Source: JACDCY01 sp964350145
Lineage (GTDB): Bacteria; Gemmatimonadota; Gemmatimonadetes; Gemmatimonadales; Gemmatimonadaceae
Length of the DNA stretch: 64,000 bases
Reading direction: 5' to 3'
NCBI GenBank assembly: GCA_964350145.1
Contig: CAYGJL010000007.1
Span: forward strand, 1 to 64,000
The number at the start of each line of letters is the position of its first letter. Within the stretch, counting starts at the first letter, position 1. The translations under genes were made by a program, and so were the position numbers. The notes under the pieces were generated by a model. The model worked only from the letters and a program-made list of their open reading frames with translations, was not told where the DNA came from and made no database searches. This document shows, in pieces, positions 44,205 to 52,870 of the stretch.

Positions 44205-45502
44205 GCGCGGGTCCGCTGTCCACAGCGTGGATGGCGCGCGCCGAGCGCGTCATGCCCGGAGGGGTGAGTTCGCCCGTGCGCGCTTTTAACGCTGTCGGGG
44301 GAACCCCACTCGTGGTGCGCTCGGGCGCCGGCGCGGAGTTCGAGGATGTGGATGGCCGGCGGTACACCGACTTCGTCTGCTCGTGGGGCCCACTGATTCT
44401 CGGGCACGCGCATTCCGAGGTGCGGCAGGCGATCGCGAGCGCGGTGGCCCGGGGCACCTCGTTCGGAGCGCCGTGCGAACCCGAGATCGAATTGGCCGAG
44501 TGGATCGTCGCAGCGTACCCGGGGCTCGATCAGGTGCGGTTCGTGTCGTCCGGCACCGAAGCAACGATGAGCGCGATCCGCCTTGCCCGTGGTGCTACGG
44601 GCCGCGACAAGATTGTGAAATTCTCAGGCTGCTACCACGGACACGCCGATCACCTGCTCGTCGCCGCGGGTTCCGGGCTGGTCACGTTCGGCCGGCCCTC
44701 GTCGGCCGGCGTGCCGGACGCGTTCACGGCGGAGACTCTCGTGTTGCCACTGGACGACGAGCAACGCCTCATAGAACTGCTGCGGCACGAAGGAGACAAG
44801 ATCGCCGCGGTTATCATCGAGCCGGTGCCGGCGAACAACGGACTGCTGCTGCAGCGGCACGAGTTCCTAGCTACGCTGCGCCGCGAGACCGAGCGCACGG
44901 GCGCGATCCTGATATTCGATGAAGTCATCAGCGGGTTCCGGCTCGCCAAGGGCGGCGCGGCCGAGGTGCTCGGTATCACGCCGGATCTCGCGACGTTCGG
45001 AAAGGTCATCGGCGGCGGGCTTCCCGTTGGCGCGTTCGGCGGCCGGCGCGACTTGATGCGCCAGCTTGCGCCGGAAGGCGCCGTGTACCAGGCGGGCACG
45101 CTCTCGGGGAACGCTGTGGCGATGACTGCGGGGCTCGCGACGCTGCGGATTCTCGAGCGCGAGGATGGCTGGACGCGGCTCGAAACTACCGGGTGCGCGT
45201 TGGAATCGTTGCTCGCGCCGGTGCTCGCGTCCGCGCCGTTCCCAGCGCGCCTGGTGCGCCTGGGCTCGCTGTTCTGGATGTCGCTGCAGGCGGGCGAGCC
45301 GCCGCGGTCGGCGGACACGATCAACCCGATAGCGGCGGCGCGTTATAGGCCGCTCTTTCACTCACTGCTCGCGGACGGCGTGGCTCTCGCGCCGTCGGCG
45401 TACGAAGCGGGATTCCTCTCGCTCGCCCACGAGCCGGCGCACCTAGTGGGGCTGCGTGATGCGCTGTCGCGAGCTCTTGCTCAGCCGGCAGGCCACGCAT
45501 GA
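44201..45502 (+). CDS. hemL: Glutamate-1-semialdehyde 2,1-aminomutase
   Basis: The 433-residue PLP enzyme has VMPGGVSSPVRAF, the CSWGPLILGHAHSEV segment, VSSGTEATMSAIRLARG, KFSGCYHGHAD, LIFDEVISGFRLA and the PLP-Lys motif FGKVIGGGLPVGA. It converts glutamate-1-semialdehyde to 5-aminolevulinate, completing the C5 pathway begun by hemA. It overlaps hemB (ATGA) upstream and the sensor kinase gene (ATGA) downstream. Confidence 0.96.
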   Translation: MSAGPLSTAWMARAERVMPGGVSSPVRAFNAVGGTPLVVRSGAGAEFEDVDGRRYTDFVCSWGPLILGHAHSEVRQAIASAVARGTSFGAPCEPEIELAEWIVAAYPGLDQVRFVSSGTEATMSAIRLARGATGRDKIVKFSGCYHGHADHLLVAAGSGLVTFGRPSSAGVPDAFTAETLVLPLDDEQRLIELLRHEGDKIAAVIIEPVPANNGLLLQRHEFLATLRRETERTGAILIFDEVISGFRLAKGGAAEVLGITPDLATFGKVIGGGLPVGAFGGRRDLMRQLAPEGAVYQAGTLSGNAVAMTAGLATLRILEREDGWTRLETTGCALESLLAPVLASAPFPARLVRLGSLFWMSLQAGEPPRSADTINPIAAARYRPLFHSLLADGVALAPSAYEAGFLSLAHEPAHLVGLRDALSRALAQPAGHA

Positions 45503-46599
45503 GGGACTTTCGCCGCCTCTGGTATTCCCCGCGCCCGCTGCAGGTGGGGTTTATCGTGCTGCTCGCCGTGTGCAGCGCGCAGCTCGTGTACTGGATGGCC
45601 GACGAGGTGAGTTACACCGCGCGCGTGCAGGCACAGCTGCGGGATGGGTACGAAACGCAGGCACGGTCGGCTCGCGCATTGCTGCGTTCGGGCATCGCCT
45701 GGCGGGAAGTGGCGCTCATCTATCCGGAGATCGCGTTGTCGGCAGACGCGTCGACGGTACAGATCGCGCCCAGCGTCCTTGCCAGACTTGAATCGTCGCG
45801 ATCTCGGCGACTCAATCGGTACGCATGGGAAGGGGCCTTCTTCCTGGCAGTTCTCCTCGCGGCAATGGCGGTGGTGTACCGTACCCTCCGGGAGCAGGCG
45901 CGACTCCGGCATCGTCAGGAGGACTTCCTGGCCGCCGTGTCGCATGAGCTCCAGAGCCCGCTGGCGAGCCTGCGCCTCTCGGTGGAGACGCTGGCGATGC
46001 GCGATCCGCCGGCGCAGCGCCGCGCGGAGCTGGTGCAGCGCCTGCTCGCCGACCTTGGCCGCCTGCAGCGGATGATCGCCAACATCCTCGACGCGTCGCG
46101 ACTGTCTGCCACGGAGACGCGCTCTGCCCCGGAACGCGTCGCGCTAGCCGAGTCGGTGCGGTTCGTCGTCGACGAGTTGAGCGACCAGGCGGCGGAGCAG
46201 GAGGTGACGCTGCAGACAGACGTCCCCGAGTCTCTCGCGATCTGGGCGGACCCGGAGGGCGTTCGCACAGTGCTGCGTAACCTGCTGCACAATGGAATTC
46301 GCGCGGCCAGCGGAGGGCGGCGAGTCGCGGTGCGCGGCTCCGAGGCCGACGCTTGGGTTCAGCTCGAAGTGCGCGATGACGGCGCGGGATTCCCCCCCCA
46401 AGAGGGGGCGCGCCTGTTCGAGAAGTTTTATCGCGTGGACGGCGGCGGACCCGCCCGCGCCAGCGGGACCGGGCTCGGCCTCTATCTGGTCTCGCGCTAT
46501 GTGGAGCTCGACGGCGGACGCGTGACCGCGGAAAGCGCTGGCACCGGTGCCGGTGCGCGCTTCACCGTGACCTGGCCCTCGGCCGCGGGGCGCGAGTGA
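45499..46599 (+). CDS. Sensor histidine kinase embedded in the heme operon
   Basis: This 366-residue membrane kinase has TM1 at about 16-33, a short periplasmic loop (about 35-112) and TM2 at about 113-132. It has no obvious HAMP. A HisKA domain carries the phospho-His in DFLAAVSHELQSPLASL, and ATPase boxes are TVLRNLLHNGIRAA, DDGAGFPP and GTGLGLYLVSRY. It is coupled to hemL by ATGA and to the response-regulator gene by GTGA. The signal is unknown; its position suggests sensing linked to heme, oxygen or redox state. Confidence 0.93.
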   Translation: MRDFRRLWYSPRPLQVGFIVLLAVCSAQLVYWMADEVSYTARVQAQLRDGYETQARSARALLRSGIAWREVALIYPEIALSADASTVQIAPSVLARLESSRSRRLNRYAWEGAFFLAVLLAAMAVVYRTLREQARLRHRQEDFLAAVSHELQSPLASLRLSVETLAMRDPPAQRRAELVQRLLADLGRLQRMIANILDASRLSATETRSAPERVALAESVRFVVDELSDQAAEQEVTLQTDVPESLAIWADPEGVRTVLRNLLHNGIRAASGGRRVAVRGSEADAWVQLEVRDDGAGFPPQEGARLFEKFYRVDGGGPARASGTGLGLYLVSRYVELDGGRVTAESAGTGAGARFTVTWPSAAGRE

Positions 46600-47321
46600 G
46601 CGCCAACACGCCGCGGATCCTGGTCGTGGAGGACGAGATCAACCTCGCGCGCGGAATTCGCGAGAATCTCGAAGCCGAAGGGTACGCGGTCGAGGTAGTG
46701 AGCGACGGCGGCGTAGCGCTCGACAGGATCCGCCGGCAGGAGTACGGTCTTGTGATCCTCGACGTAATGCTTCCCGGAATGGACGGGTTCACCGTGTGCC
46801 AGACGGCGCGGCGCGAAGGGCGGGACACGCCCGTCCTGTTCCTCACGGCGAAGGGCGGCGGCGGTGACCGCATTCGCGGGCTCGAAGTCGGTGGCGACGA
46901 CTATCTCCCCAAGCCGTTCCAGCTGCGGGAGCTGCTGCTGCGCGTCGGAGCGATCCTGCGCCGCCGCCTGCGCTACGACGCGATGACGGCACTGGAGCCA
47001 GTGGCGCGCTTCGGTGGAAACGAGTTCGACTTTCGCAGCTTCCGCGGGCGCTCCTTCGACGGCCGCGACCAGATCCTCACCCAGAAGGAAGCGATGATAC
47101 TGAAGGTGCTCGTGGAGCGGGAAGGCGAGGTCGTGTGGCGCGACGAGATCCTCGAGCGGGTGTGGGGCGACGACGTGCTGCCTTCCTCGCGCACGATCGA
47201 CAACTTCATCGGGCGCCTCCGCAAGCGCTTCGAGCCCGATCCGGAGCAGCCGCGCTTCTTCCACACCGTGCGCGGCATCGGCTACCGGTTCGTCGCCGCG
47301 GGTGAGGACGCCCCCCAATGA
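46596..47321 (+). CDS. OmpR/PhoB-family response regulator embedded in the heme operon
   Basis: The 241-residue product has a receiver domain (ILVVEDEINLARG, phospho-Asp in VILDVMLPGMDG, Lys in DDYLPKPF) and a winged-helix DNA-binding domain (LTQKEAMILKVLVE, SRTIDNFIGRLRKRFE, VRGIGYRFV). The GTG start overlaps the kinase gene and the stop overlaps hemE (ATGA), so it is co-translated with heme enzymes. Likely targets are heme or cytochrome genes, including its own operon; this is inferred from position. Confidence 0.94.
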   Translation: MSANTPRILVVEDEINLARGIRENLEAEGYAVEVVSDGGVALDRIRRQEYGLVILDVMLPGMDGFTVCQTARREGRDTPVLFLTAKGGGGDRIRGLEVGGDDYLPKPFQLRELLLRVGAILRRRLRYDAMTALEPVARFGGNEFDFRSFRGRSFDGRDQILTQKEAMILKVLVEREGEVVWRDEILERVWGDDVLPSSRTIDNFIGRLRKRFEPDPEQPRFFHTVRGIGYRFVAAGEDAPQ

Positions 47322-48337
47322 ACGATCGCCTCATCCGCACGCTCCGCGGCGAAGCGACAGATCGCAGAGCGCTGTGGGTGATGCGCCAGGCCGGGCGCTA
47401 CCTACCCGAGTACCGCGCGCTGCGCGAGCGCCACAGCTTCGAGGAACTGTCGGGCAGCGCCACGCTGGCCGCCGAAGTGACGCTGCAGCCGCTGGCACGC
47501 TTCCCGCTCGACGGCGCCATCATCTTCGCCGACCTGATGAGCCCCGTCGGAGCGCTGGGCCTGTCCGTCCGGTTCGACCCCGGCCCCGTGGTCGCGAAGC
47601 CCGTGCGCACCGCGGGTGACGTAGAAGCGCTCGCGGACCCCCAAGCTGGTGAGATTGCGCCGGAGGTCATGCAGGCACTCGGGATCGTGAAGCGCGAGCT
47701 GGCCGGGCGCGCGGCGCTGCTCGGCTTCGCGGGCGCACCGTGGTCGCTCGCCGCGTATCTCGTGCAGGGACGCGGCAGCCCGGGCTTCCCTGCTCTCCGC
47801 GCCCTCGCGGCACGCGACGAAGGCCTGCTCGCCGCGCTGCTCGACAAGCTCACAACGCTAGCTGTTCGCTACGTCACCGACCAGGTGCGCGCGGGCGCGG
47901 ACGCGGTGCAGTTGTTCGACACGTGGGGCGGGATACTCTCGCTTGCCGACTGGACGCGGCTCGTACTGCCGCACCTCAATCGATTCTTCGCCGAGACGCA
48001 TCCGCTCGGCGTTCCGCGGATCATGTTCGTGCAGGATGCGCCACACCTCGTGGACGCCTACGCGGCACTCAGCTCCGAAGCGCTCGCGGTTGATTGGCGG
48101 GAGGATCTTCCCTTGCTGCGCTCCCGACTCCCGGCTGCGAAGGCGCTGCAAGGCAACCTCGATCCGGCTGTTCTGCTCGCCGGCCCGGAGCCGACGCGCA
48201 AGGCCGCTCGCGCGCTGCTCGAGCGCATGCCCGCACGCGGGCACGTCATGAACCTCGGCCACGGCATCATGCCGGAGACTCCGATCGAGAGCGTGCACGC
48301 GCTTGTCGCGACGGTGCACGAGGAGAATCTGTCATGA
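47318..48337 (+). CDS. hemE: Uroporphyrinogen decarboxylase
   Basis: The 339-residue product has the family signature WVMRQAGRYLPEYRALRE at residue 20, IIFADLMSPVGALG, GFAGAPWSLAAYLVQG and the C-terminal NLGHGIMPETP. It decarboxylates uroporphyrinogen III to coproporphyrinogen III. It overlaps the response-regulator gene upstream and hemN downstream, both by ATGA. Confidence 0.97.
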   Translation: MNDRLIRTLRGEATDRRALWVMRQAGRYLPEYRALRERHSFEELSGSATLAAEVTLQPLARFPLDGAIIFADLMSPVGALGLSVRFDPGPVVAKPVRTAGDVEALADPQAGEIAPEVMQALGIVKRELAGRAALLGFAGAPWSLAAYLVQGRGSPGFPALRALAARDEGLLAALLDKLTTLAVRYVTDQVRAGADAVQLFDTWGGILSLADWTRLVLPHLNRFFAETHPLGVPRIMFVQDAPHLVDAYAALSSEALAVDWREDLPLLRSRLPAAKALQGNLDPAVLLAGPEPTRKAARALLERMPARGHVMNLGHGIMPETPIESVHALVATVHEENLS

Positions 48338-49767
48338 GCATTCCGGGGCGCGCGCTCGACATCGGTGAAGACATGCGCCCGATCGGACGCGAGGTCACCG
48401 CGGATCTGCTGGCGCGGCACGACCGCCCCGGCCCACGATACACCAGCTACCCCACGGCAATTGAGTTCCACGAGGGCGTCGGCACCGACGACTACGTCGA
48501 GCGCCTGGCGGCGGCGGACCAACTGGGCGATGCGCCGCTCTCGCTGTATATGCATCTGCCCTTCTGTGAGCAGCGGTGCCTGTTCTGCGGCTGTCACGTT
48601 ATCATCACGAAACACCGGGACGTCGCCGAGCCGTACCTGGAGCTGGTGAAGCGCGAGGTCGAGTTGCTCGCCGAGCGACTCCCCAACCGGCGCCGGTTCG
48701 CGCAGCTGCATCTGGGCGGAGGCACGCCCACGTACTTCTCCCCCGCGCAGCTCACTGATCTCCTCGGCCACACGCTGCAACACTTCCGGCCCGCGCCCGG
48801 CGCCGAGCTGGCGTTGGAGGCGGATCCGCGCGTGACGACGACGGATCACATCGACGCGCTGGCCGATTTGGGATTCAATCGCATCTCGTTCGGCGTGCAG
48901 GACCTGACGCCCGAGGTGCAGGAGTCCATCAACCGGGTGCAGTCGCTCGAGCAGACGGCCGCGCTTGTCGAGCACGCTCGCCGCCGCGGATTCCGCGGCA
49001 TCAACGTGGACCTCATCTACGGCCTCCCGTTGCAGACTCCGGAGAGCTTTGAGCGCACCGTGAACTCCGTGATCGAGCTGGGCATCGATCGCGCCGCCGT
49101 CTACTCTTTTGCGTTCGTGCCCTGGGTGCGCGGGCACCAGAAGAAGATCGAGCAAGACCAGCTCCCCGATGCGCGCACCAAGATCGCGTTGTTCGCGATA
49201 GCGCGTGAGCGGTTCCTGCGCGCCGGGTACGAGCCGATCGGGATGGATCACTTTGCGCGGCCCGACGACGAGCTCGCGCTCGCGAAGTACGACGGGCGGC
49301 TGCGCCGAAACTTCCAGGGATACGCCGTGATTCCCGGTGACGACGTGCTCGGCATCGGCATCTCCGCGATCGGCGACGTGCGCGGCGCATACGTGCAGAA
49401 CGAAAAGAAGCTCTCGACGTACGAGGAGCGCATCCACGCGGGCCAGCTTCCCGTCATGCGCGGCGTCACGCGGTCGGCCGACGACGAGGTGCGGCGCGCG
49501 GTGATTCATGAGCTGATGTGCAACTTCCGGGTAGAAACCGCCGACATCTCCCGCCGGTTCGATCTCGATTTCGCGAGCTACTTCGCGGACGATCTCGCGC
49601 TGCTCGCGGACCATGAGCGTGAAGGGCTGGTGAAGCTCGGCTACGGCCGGATCGAGGCGACGCCGGTTGGGGAGCTGTTCGTGCGCAACCTTGCGATGTG
49701 CTTCGACCGCTACCAGCGCGAAAGACACGACGCCGAGTCCCGCCCCGTGTTCAGCCGGACGGTGTGA
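48334..49767 (+). CDS. hemN: Oxygen-independent coproporphyrinogen III oxidase
   Basis: This is a 477-residue radical SAM enzyme with the cluster motif CEQRCLFCGC (CxxxCxxC plus the extra Cys typical of HemN), the LGGGTPTYFSP segment and a HemN C-terminal domain (VRRAVIHELMCNFRV). True HemN N-terminal features (RPGPRYTSYPTA) are present, distinguishing it from HemW-like proteins. It converts coproporphyrinogen III to protoporphyrinogen IX without oxygen, fitting an organism able to live at low oxygen. It overlaps hemE (ATGA) and hemG (GTGA). Confidence 0.96.
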   Translation: MSIPGRALDIGEDMRPIGREVTADLLARHDRPGPRYTSYPTAIEFHEGVGTDDYVERLAAADQLGDAPLSLYMHLPFCEQRCLFCGCHVIITKHRDVAEPYLELVKREVELLAERLPNRRRFAQLHLGGGTPTYFSPAQLTDLLGHTLQHFRPAPGAELALEADPRVTTTDHIDALADLGFNRISFGVQDLTPEVQESINRVQSLEQTAALVEHARRRGFRGINVDLIYGLPLQTPESFERTVNSVIELGIDRAAVYSFAFVPWVRGHQKKIEQDQLPDARTKIALFAIARERFLRAGYEPIGMDHFARPDDELALAKYDGRLRRNFQGYAVIPGDDVLGIGISAIGDVRGAYVQNEKKLSTYEERIHAGQLPVMRGVTRSADDEVRRAVIHELMCNFRVETADISRRFDLDFASYFADDLALLADHEREGLVKLGYGRIEATPVGELFVRNLAMCFDRYQRERHDAESRPVFSRTV

Positions 49768-51146
49768 CAGCTCACCGGCTCGTCGTCATCGGCGGCGGGA
49801 TCTCCGGCCTGGCGGCGGCGTGGGCGGCGCGCCAGGAGGCGGTGCGCGCGCACCGCGGACTGGAAGTGCTGGTCCTGGAGCGCGGCGGACAAGTGGGAGG
49901 CAAGGCAAGCAGTGTCGCGCGCGACGGATGGCTCGTCGAGGGCGGTCCGTCGGGCTACCTGAGCGGGCGACCGGAGATGGATCGCCTGGTCGAGGGAATC
50001 GGCCTCACGCACGAGCGCGTTCCGGCGAATCGCGCTGCGGGGGTGCGGTTCCTCTATCGCAGCGGCCGTATCCGCCGGGTCGTGCCGAATCCGGTGGGGC
50101 TCGTTACCGAGGGAATTCTCTCCCCTGTCGGCACCGCGCGCATGCTGGCGGAGCCGTTCATTCCGAGGAGACGAGAGTCCCAGGACGACGAATCAGTGTG
50201 GAGCTTCGCGGCGCGTCGCCTCGGCGCGCAGGTCGCCGACCGGATGGTACTGCCGATGGCGCTCGGCATCTTCGCCGGTGACGCGCGACGCCTATCGCTG
50301 CGCGCCGCGTTTCCGCGAATGGCCGCGCTCGAGAAAGAGCACGGCTCGGTCATTCGCGGAATGATTGCGCGCCGCGGGAACACGAGCTCCGGCGCGCTCA
50401 CCTCTTTCCGCCACGGAATGCAGCAGCTCCCGCGCGCTCTCGCCGAGCGCGGCGGATTCACCGTTCGATGCAACGCCGGCGTGCGCGCGCTGCGGCGCAC
50501 CGGTGACGGATGGAGCGTTGTCGTCGAGGGAGACATGGAATCGATTCCGGCGGACGAGGTGGTTCTCGCCGGCGAGCCGTGGGCGATGGCGCCGCTGTTA
50601 AGGCCACACGACGAGCAGATGGCGGCGGAGCTCGCCGGGATCGCATGCCCGCCGGTTGGAGTCGTCGCACTGGGCTTTGGGCCGGCGGCCGCGGCGAAGC
50701 TCCCCGTCGGCTTCGGAATGCTCGTTGCCCGCGGGGAAGGATTCCGCATGCTCGGCACTCTATGGGAGACTCATCTCTATGAGGAGCGTGGCCCGGTGGG
50801 CCACTTGCTGGTGCGCGCCATGTTCGGGGGCGCCGTGGACCCGGACGCCGGCGCACTGTCGGAATCCGAGCTCGCGGCGCTGGCGCGCGCCGAGGTCGCG
50901 AAGCTCTACGGCGTCAGCGACACACCATTGCTCGAGCATGTCGTGCGGTGGCCGCGCGCGATACCGCAGTACGAAATCGGGCACTCCGCTCGCGTCGCGA
51001 GGATCGCCACGGCGATCGACGCGCTACCCGGACTGAGCATCACGGGGAACGGACTCCGGGGCGTGGCGTTCGCCGACGCGGCGAGCGACGGCGTGCGAGT
51101 CGGCGACGCGGCGGCCCGACGGCTTACGGAGCCCGGGCTGCCCTGA
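49764..51146 (+). CDS. hemG: Protoporphyrinogen oxidase, FAD-dependent HemY/PPOX type
   Basis: The 460-residue product starts with an FAD-binding Rossmann motif (LVVIGGGISGLAAAWAA) and has GGQVGGKASSV, GGPSGYLSGRPEM and a C-terminal GNGLRGVAFADAASDG FAD contact. It oxidizes protoporphyrinogen IX to protoporphyrin IX for HemH. This family uses oxygen or another acceptor. The GTG at 49764 overlaps hemN. Its 3' end overlaps the convergent zinc-ribbon gene by 23 bases, leaving no room for a terminator. Confidence 0.92.
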   Translation: MTAHRLVVIGGGISGLAAAWAARQEAVRAHRGLEVLVLERGGQVGGKASSVARDGWLVEGGPSGYLSGRPEMDRLVEGIGLTHERVPANRAAGVRFLYRSGRIRRVVPNPVGLVTEGILSPVGTARMLAEPFIPRRRESQDDESVWSFAARRLGAQVADRMVLPMALGIFAGDARRLSLRAAFPRMAALEKEHGSVIRGMIARRGNTSSGALTSFRHGMQQLPRALAERGGFTVRCNAGVRALRRTGDGWSVVVEGDMESIPADEVVLAGEPWAMAPLLRPHDEQMAAELAGIACPPVGVVALGFGPAAAAKLPVGFGMLVARGEGFRMLGTLWETHLYEERGPVGHLLVRAMFGGAVDPDAGALSESELAALARAEVAKLYGVSDTPLLEHVVRWPRAIPQYEIGHSARVARIATAIDALPGLSITGNGLRGVAFADAASDGVRVGDAAARRLTEPGLP

Positions 51147-51843
51147 TGGCCTCGATGATGTCCGAGTTGTGGTCGCCGTATTCCTGCAGGCCCGTCGCCA
51201 GCTCGGTCTGCTCGGCCGCGATCAGCCGCCGCTGAAATCCCGTGCGCGCGGCCGCGTCGCGGCGGGCCTCCGCTGCGCGGATGGCCAGCGCGAGCCCGAG
51301 CAGGTGTGTGGGCCGCTGCGTGAGAATCGTGTCGGCCTGCGCGGCGGCCAGCTCCGGACGGCCTGACACCAGCGCGATCAGGCCGATGTCGTACCGCTGA
51401 TGGGCGTTGTGCGGCGCGAGCGCGTCGAACGCGCTGAGCGCCATGGGACTAAAGAACGCCGCGCTGTCCGCTTTCCCCTCGCTCGCCAGGCTCATGACGC
51501 GGTTGAACAGCCGGTCGGCGCGCTCCTGTGGAGACATGTTCGAGATGTCCGGCACGCCTCCGCCCATGGGGCCGCCGAGTGGGGCCGAGCCCATGTCTGG
51601 CGGCACCGGACGCAGGTCGTTCTGTGCGAACACCAGCGCGATCAGCGCGACCAGCGCGAGAGCGAGCACGCTCCACGGCAGCGCTCGCGAAAATCCGGGC
51701 GCGGCCGGCGCGGCGGGCGCGGCGACGCGCTGCCCGTCCACCGCGGCTCCACAACGGTGGCAGAATCGGGCGCCCGCCGTGAGCTCGGTACCGCAGGCGG
51801 TGCAATATCTGGCACCTGCCGCTGTTTCTTTTCGATTCGTCAT
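51124..51843 (-). CDS. Zinc-ribbon membrane protein
   Basis: The 239-residue product has an N-terminal double zinc ribbon half (YCTACGTELTAGARFCHRCG), an Ala/Pro linker and one membrane helix (about 55-75, LPWSVLALALVALIALVF). A helical, TPR-like C-terminal domain follows (about 105-239). The zinc ribbon would face the cytoplasm and the helical domain the periplasm. It follows ccmH by 11 bases and may assist cytochrome c biogenesis like TPR-type CcmI proteins. That role is inferred from position and topology. Confidence 0.8.
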   Translation of the reverse strand: MTNRKETAAGARYCTACGTELTAGARFCHRCGAAVDGQRVAAPAAPAAPGFSRALPWSVLALALVALIALVFAQNDLRPVPPDMGSAPLGGPMGGGVPDISNMSPQERADRLFNRVMSLASEGKADSAAFFSPMALSAFDALAPHNAHQRYDIGLIALVSGRPELAAAQADTILTQRPTHLLGLALAIRAAEARRDAAARTGFQRRLIAAEQTELATGLQEYGDHNSDIIEAIRAARAP

Positions 51844-51854
51844 GATCTCTGGCG

Positions 51855-52283
51855 CTACTCCGGATTTGGCTGGGACGCGCTCCACTTTCTGACCAGCACC
51901 ACTACGAATGCCAGTCCTCCGAGCACGAGTATCACGGGAAAGACATACAGCAGGATGTTGAGCCCGCTCATCTTGGGCTCGAGCAGAATCCATTCACCGT
52001 ATCTGCCGACGAAATACGCTTTCACTTCCTCCGGCGTCTTGCCGGCGCGGAGCTGCTCGCGCACGAGCGCGCGCATGTCCTGCGCGAGATCGGCCGGGGA
52101 ATCCTGGATGGATTCGCCTTGGCACACGGGGCAGCGCAGCGTGGAAGCGAGCGCGGTCGTGCGTGCCTCCAGGTCTGCGTCAGCGGCTTCCTGCGCCGCC
52201 GTGCGCGGAGCGTCCTGGGATTGGCCTCCCACGGCGAACACGAGCAGCGCCGCCACAGTGGTCACGAGCGACCGTCGTGTCAC
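51855..52283 (-). CDS. ccmH: Cytochrome c maturation protein CcmH
   Basis: The 142-residue product has a signal peptide, the CcmH motif TLRCPVCQGESIQDSPADLAQDMR (residues about 48-71) with its CxxC, and a C-terminal membrane helix (about 108-130). It reduces apocytochrome CxxCH cysteines before heme ligation. The GTG start overlaps the ccmG stop (GTGA). Confidence 0.95.
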   Translation of the reverse strand: MTRRSLVTTVAALLVFAVGGQSQDAPRTAAQEAADADLEARTTALASTLRCPVCQGESIQDSPADLAQDMRALVREQLRAGKTPEEVKAYFVGRYGEWILLEPKMSGLNILLYVFPVILVLGGLAFVVVLVRKWSASQPNPE

Positions 52284-52870
52284 AGGCCGGATCCGGCGGG
52301 CACCGTATCGAGCGCCGGGTCCGGCGCGAGAGAATCGATCCAGAAGCGCAACACGCTCGCCGTGACGGGGCCGATGTGCTTGTACGCGATGCGGCCGCCG
52401 GGATCCACGATGAACGTCTCCGGCACGCCGTACAGGCCGTAGTCGATCGCCATGCGCGACCGGTCGTCGGTGACGGAGGGGTAACTCTGGCCCCCCATGC
52501 CTTCGATCCAGCGAAGACCGTTGCCCGGACGATCGTGGTAGAGGACTCCGATGAACTGCGCCGGCTTGTCGGCGTACTCCCGGGCTGTCTCGCTGAGCGC
52601 GGCGTGCTCGTCGCGGCAGGCGAGGCACCACGACGCCCAGAAGTTGACGACCACCACTTTGCCGGCTTGGTCGCCGAGCCGGACGGTGTCGCCGACCTCG
52701 CGCGCCAGCGGCGGCTCGCCGGCGGCGAAGACCGGCAGCGCGAATGGCGGCGCGGGTCGTCCCGGAAGCGGCGAAGGGATCTCGCTCGGGTTGCGCGTGA
52801 AGCCGAACGCGAACAGCGCTATCACCGGCGCGGCGGCGAGCGTGGCGATGGCGGCGCGCTTCCAGTTCAC
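52280..52870 (-). CDS. ccmG: Thiol:disulfide interchange protein CcmG/DsbE
   Basis: The 196-residue membrane-anchored thioredoxin-like protein has an N-terminal helix (about 6-24), the active site NFWASWCLACRDEH and the cis-Pro segment YGVPETFIVDPGG. It supplies reductant to CcmH and apocytochromes in the periplasm. The GTG start overlaps ccmF. Confidence 0.95.
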   Translation of the reverse strand: MNWKRAAIATLAAAPVIALFAFGFTRNPSEIPSPLPGRPAPPFALPVFAAGEPPLAREVGDTVRLGDQAGKVVVVNFWASWCLACRDEHAALSETAREYADKPAQFIGVLYHDRPGNGLRWIEGMGGQSYPSVTDDRSRMAIDYGLYGVPETFIVDPGGRIAYKHIGPVTASVLRFWIDSLAPDPALDTVPAGSGL

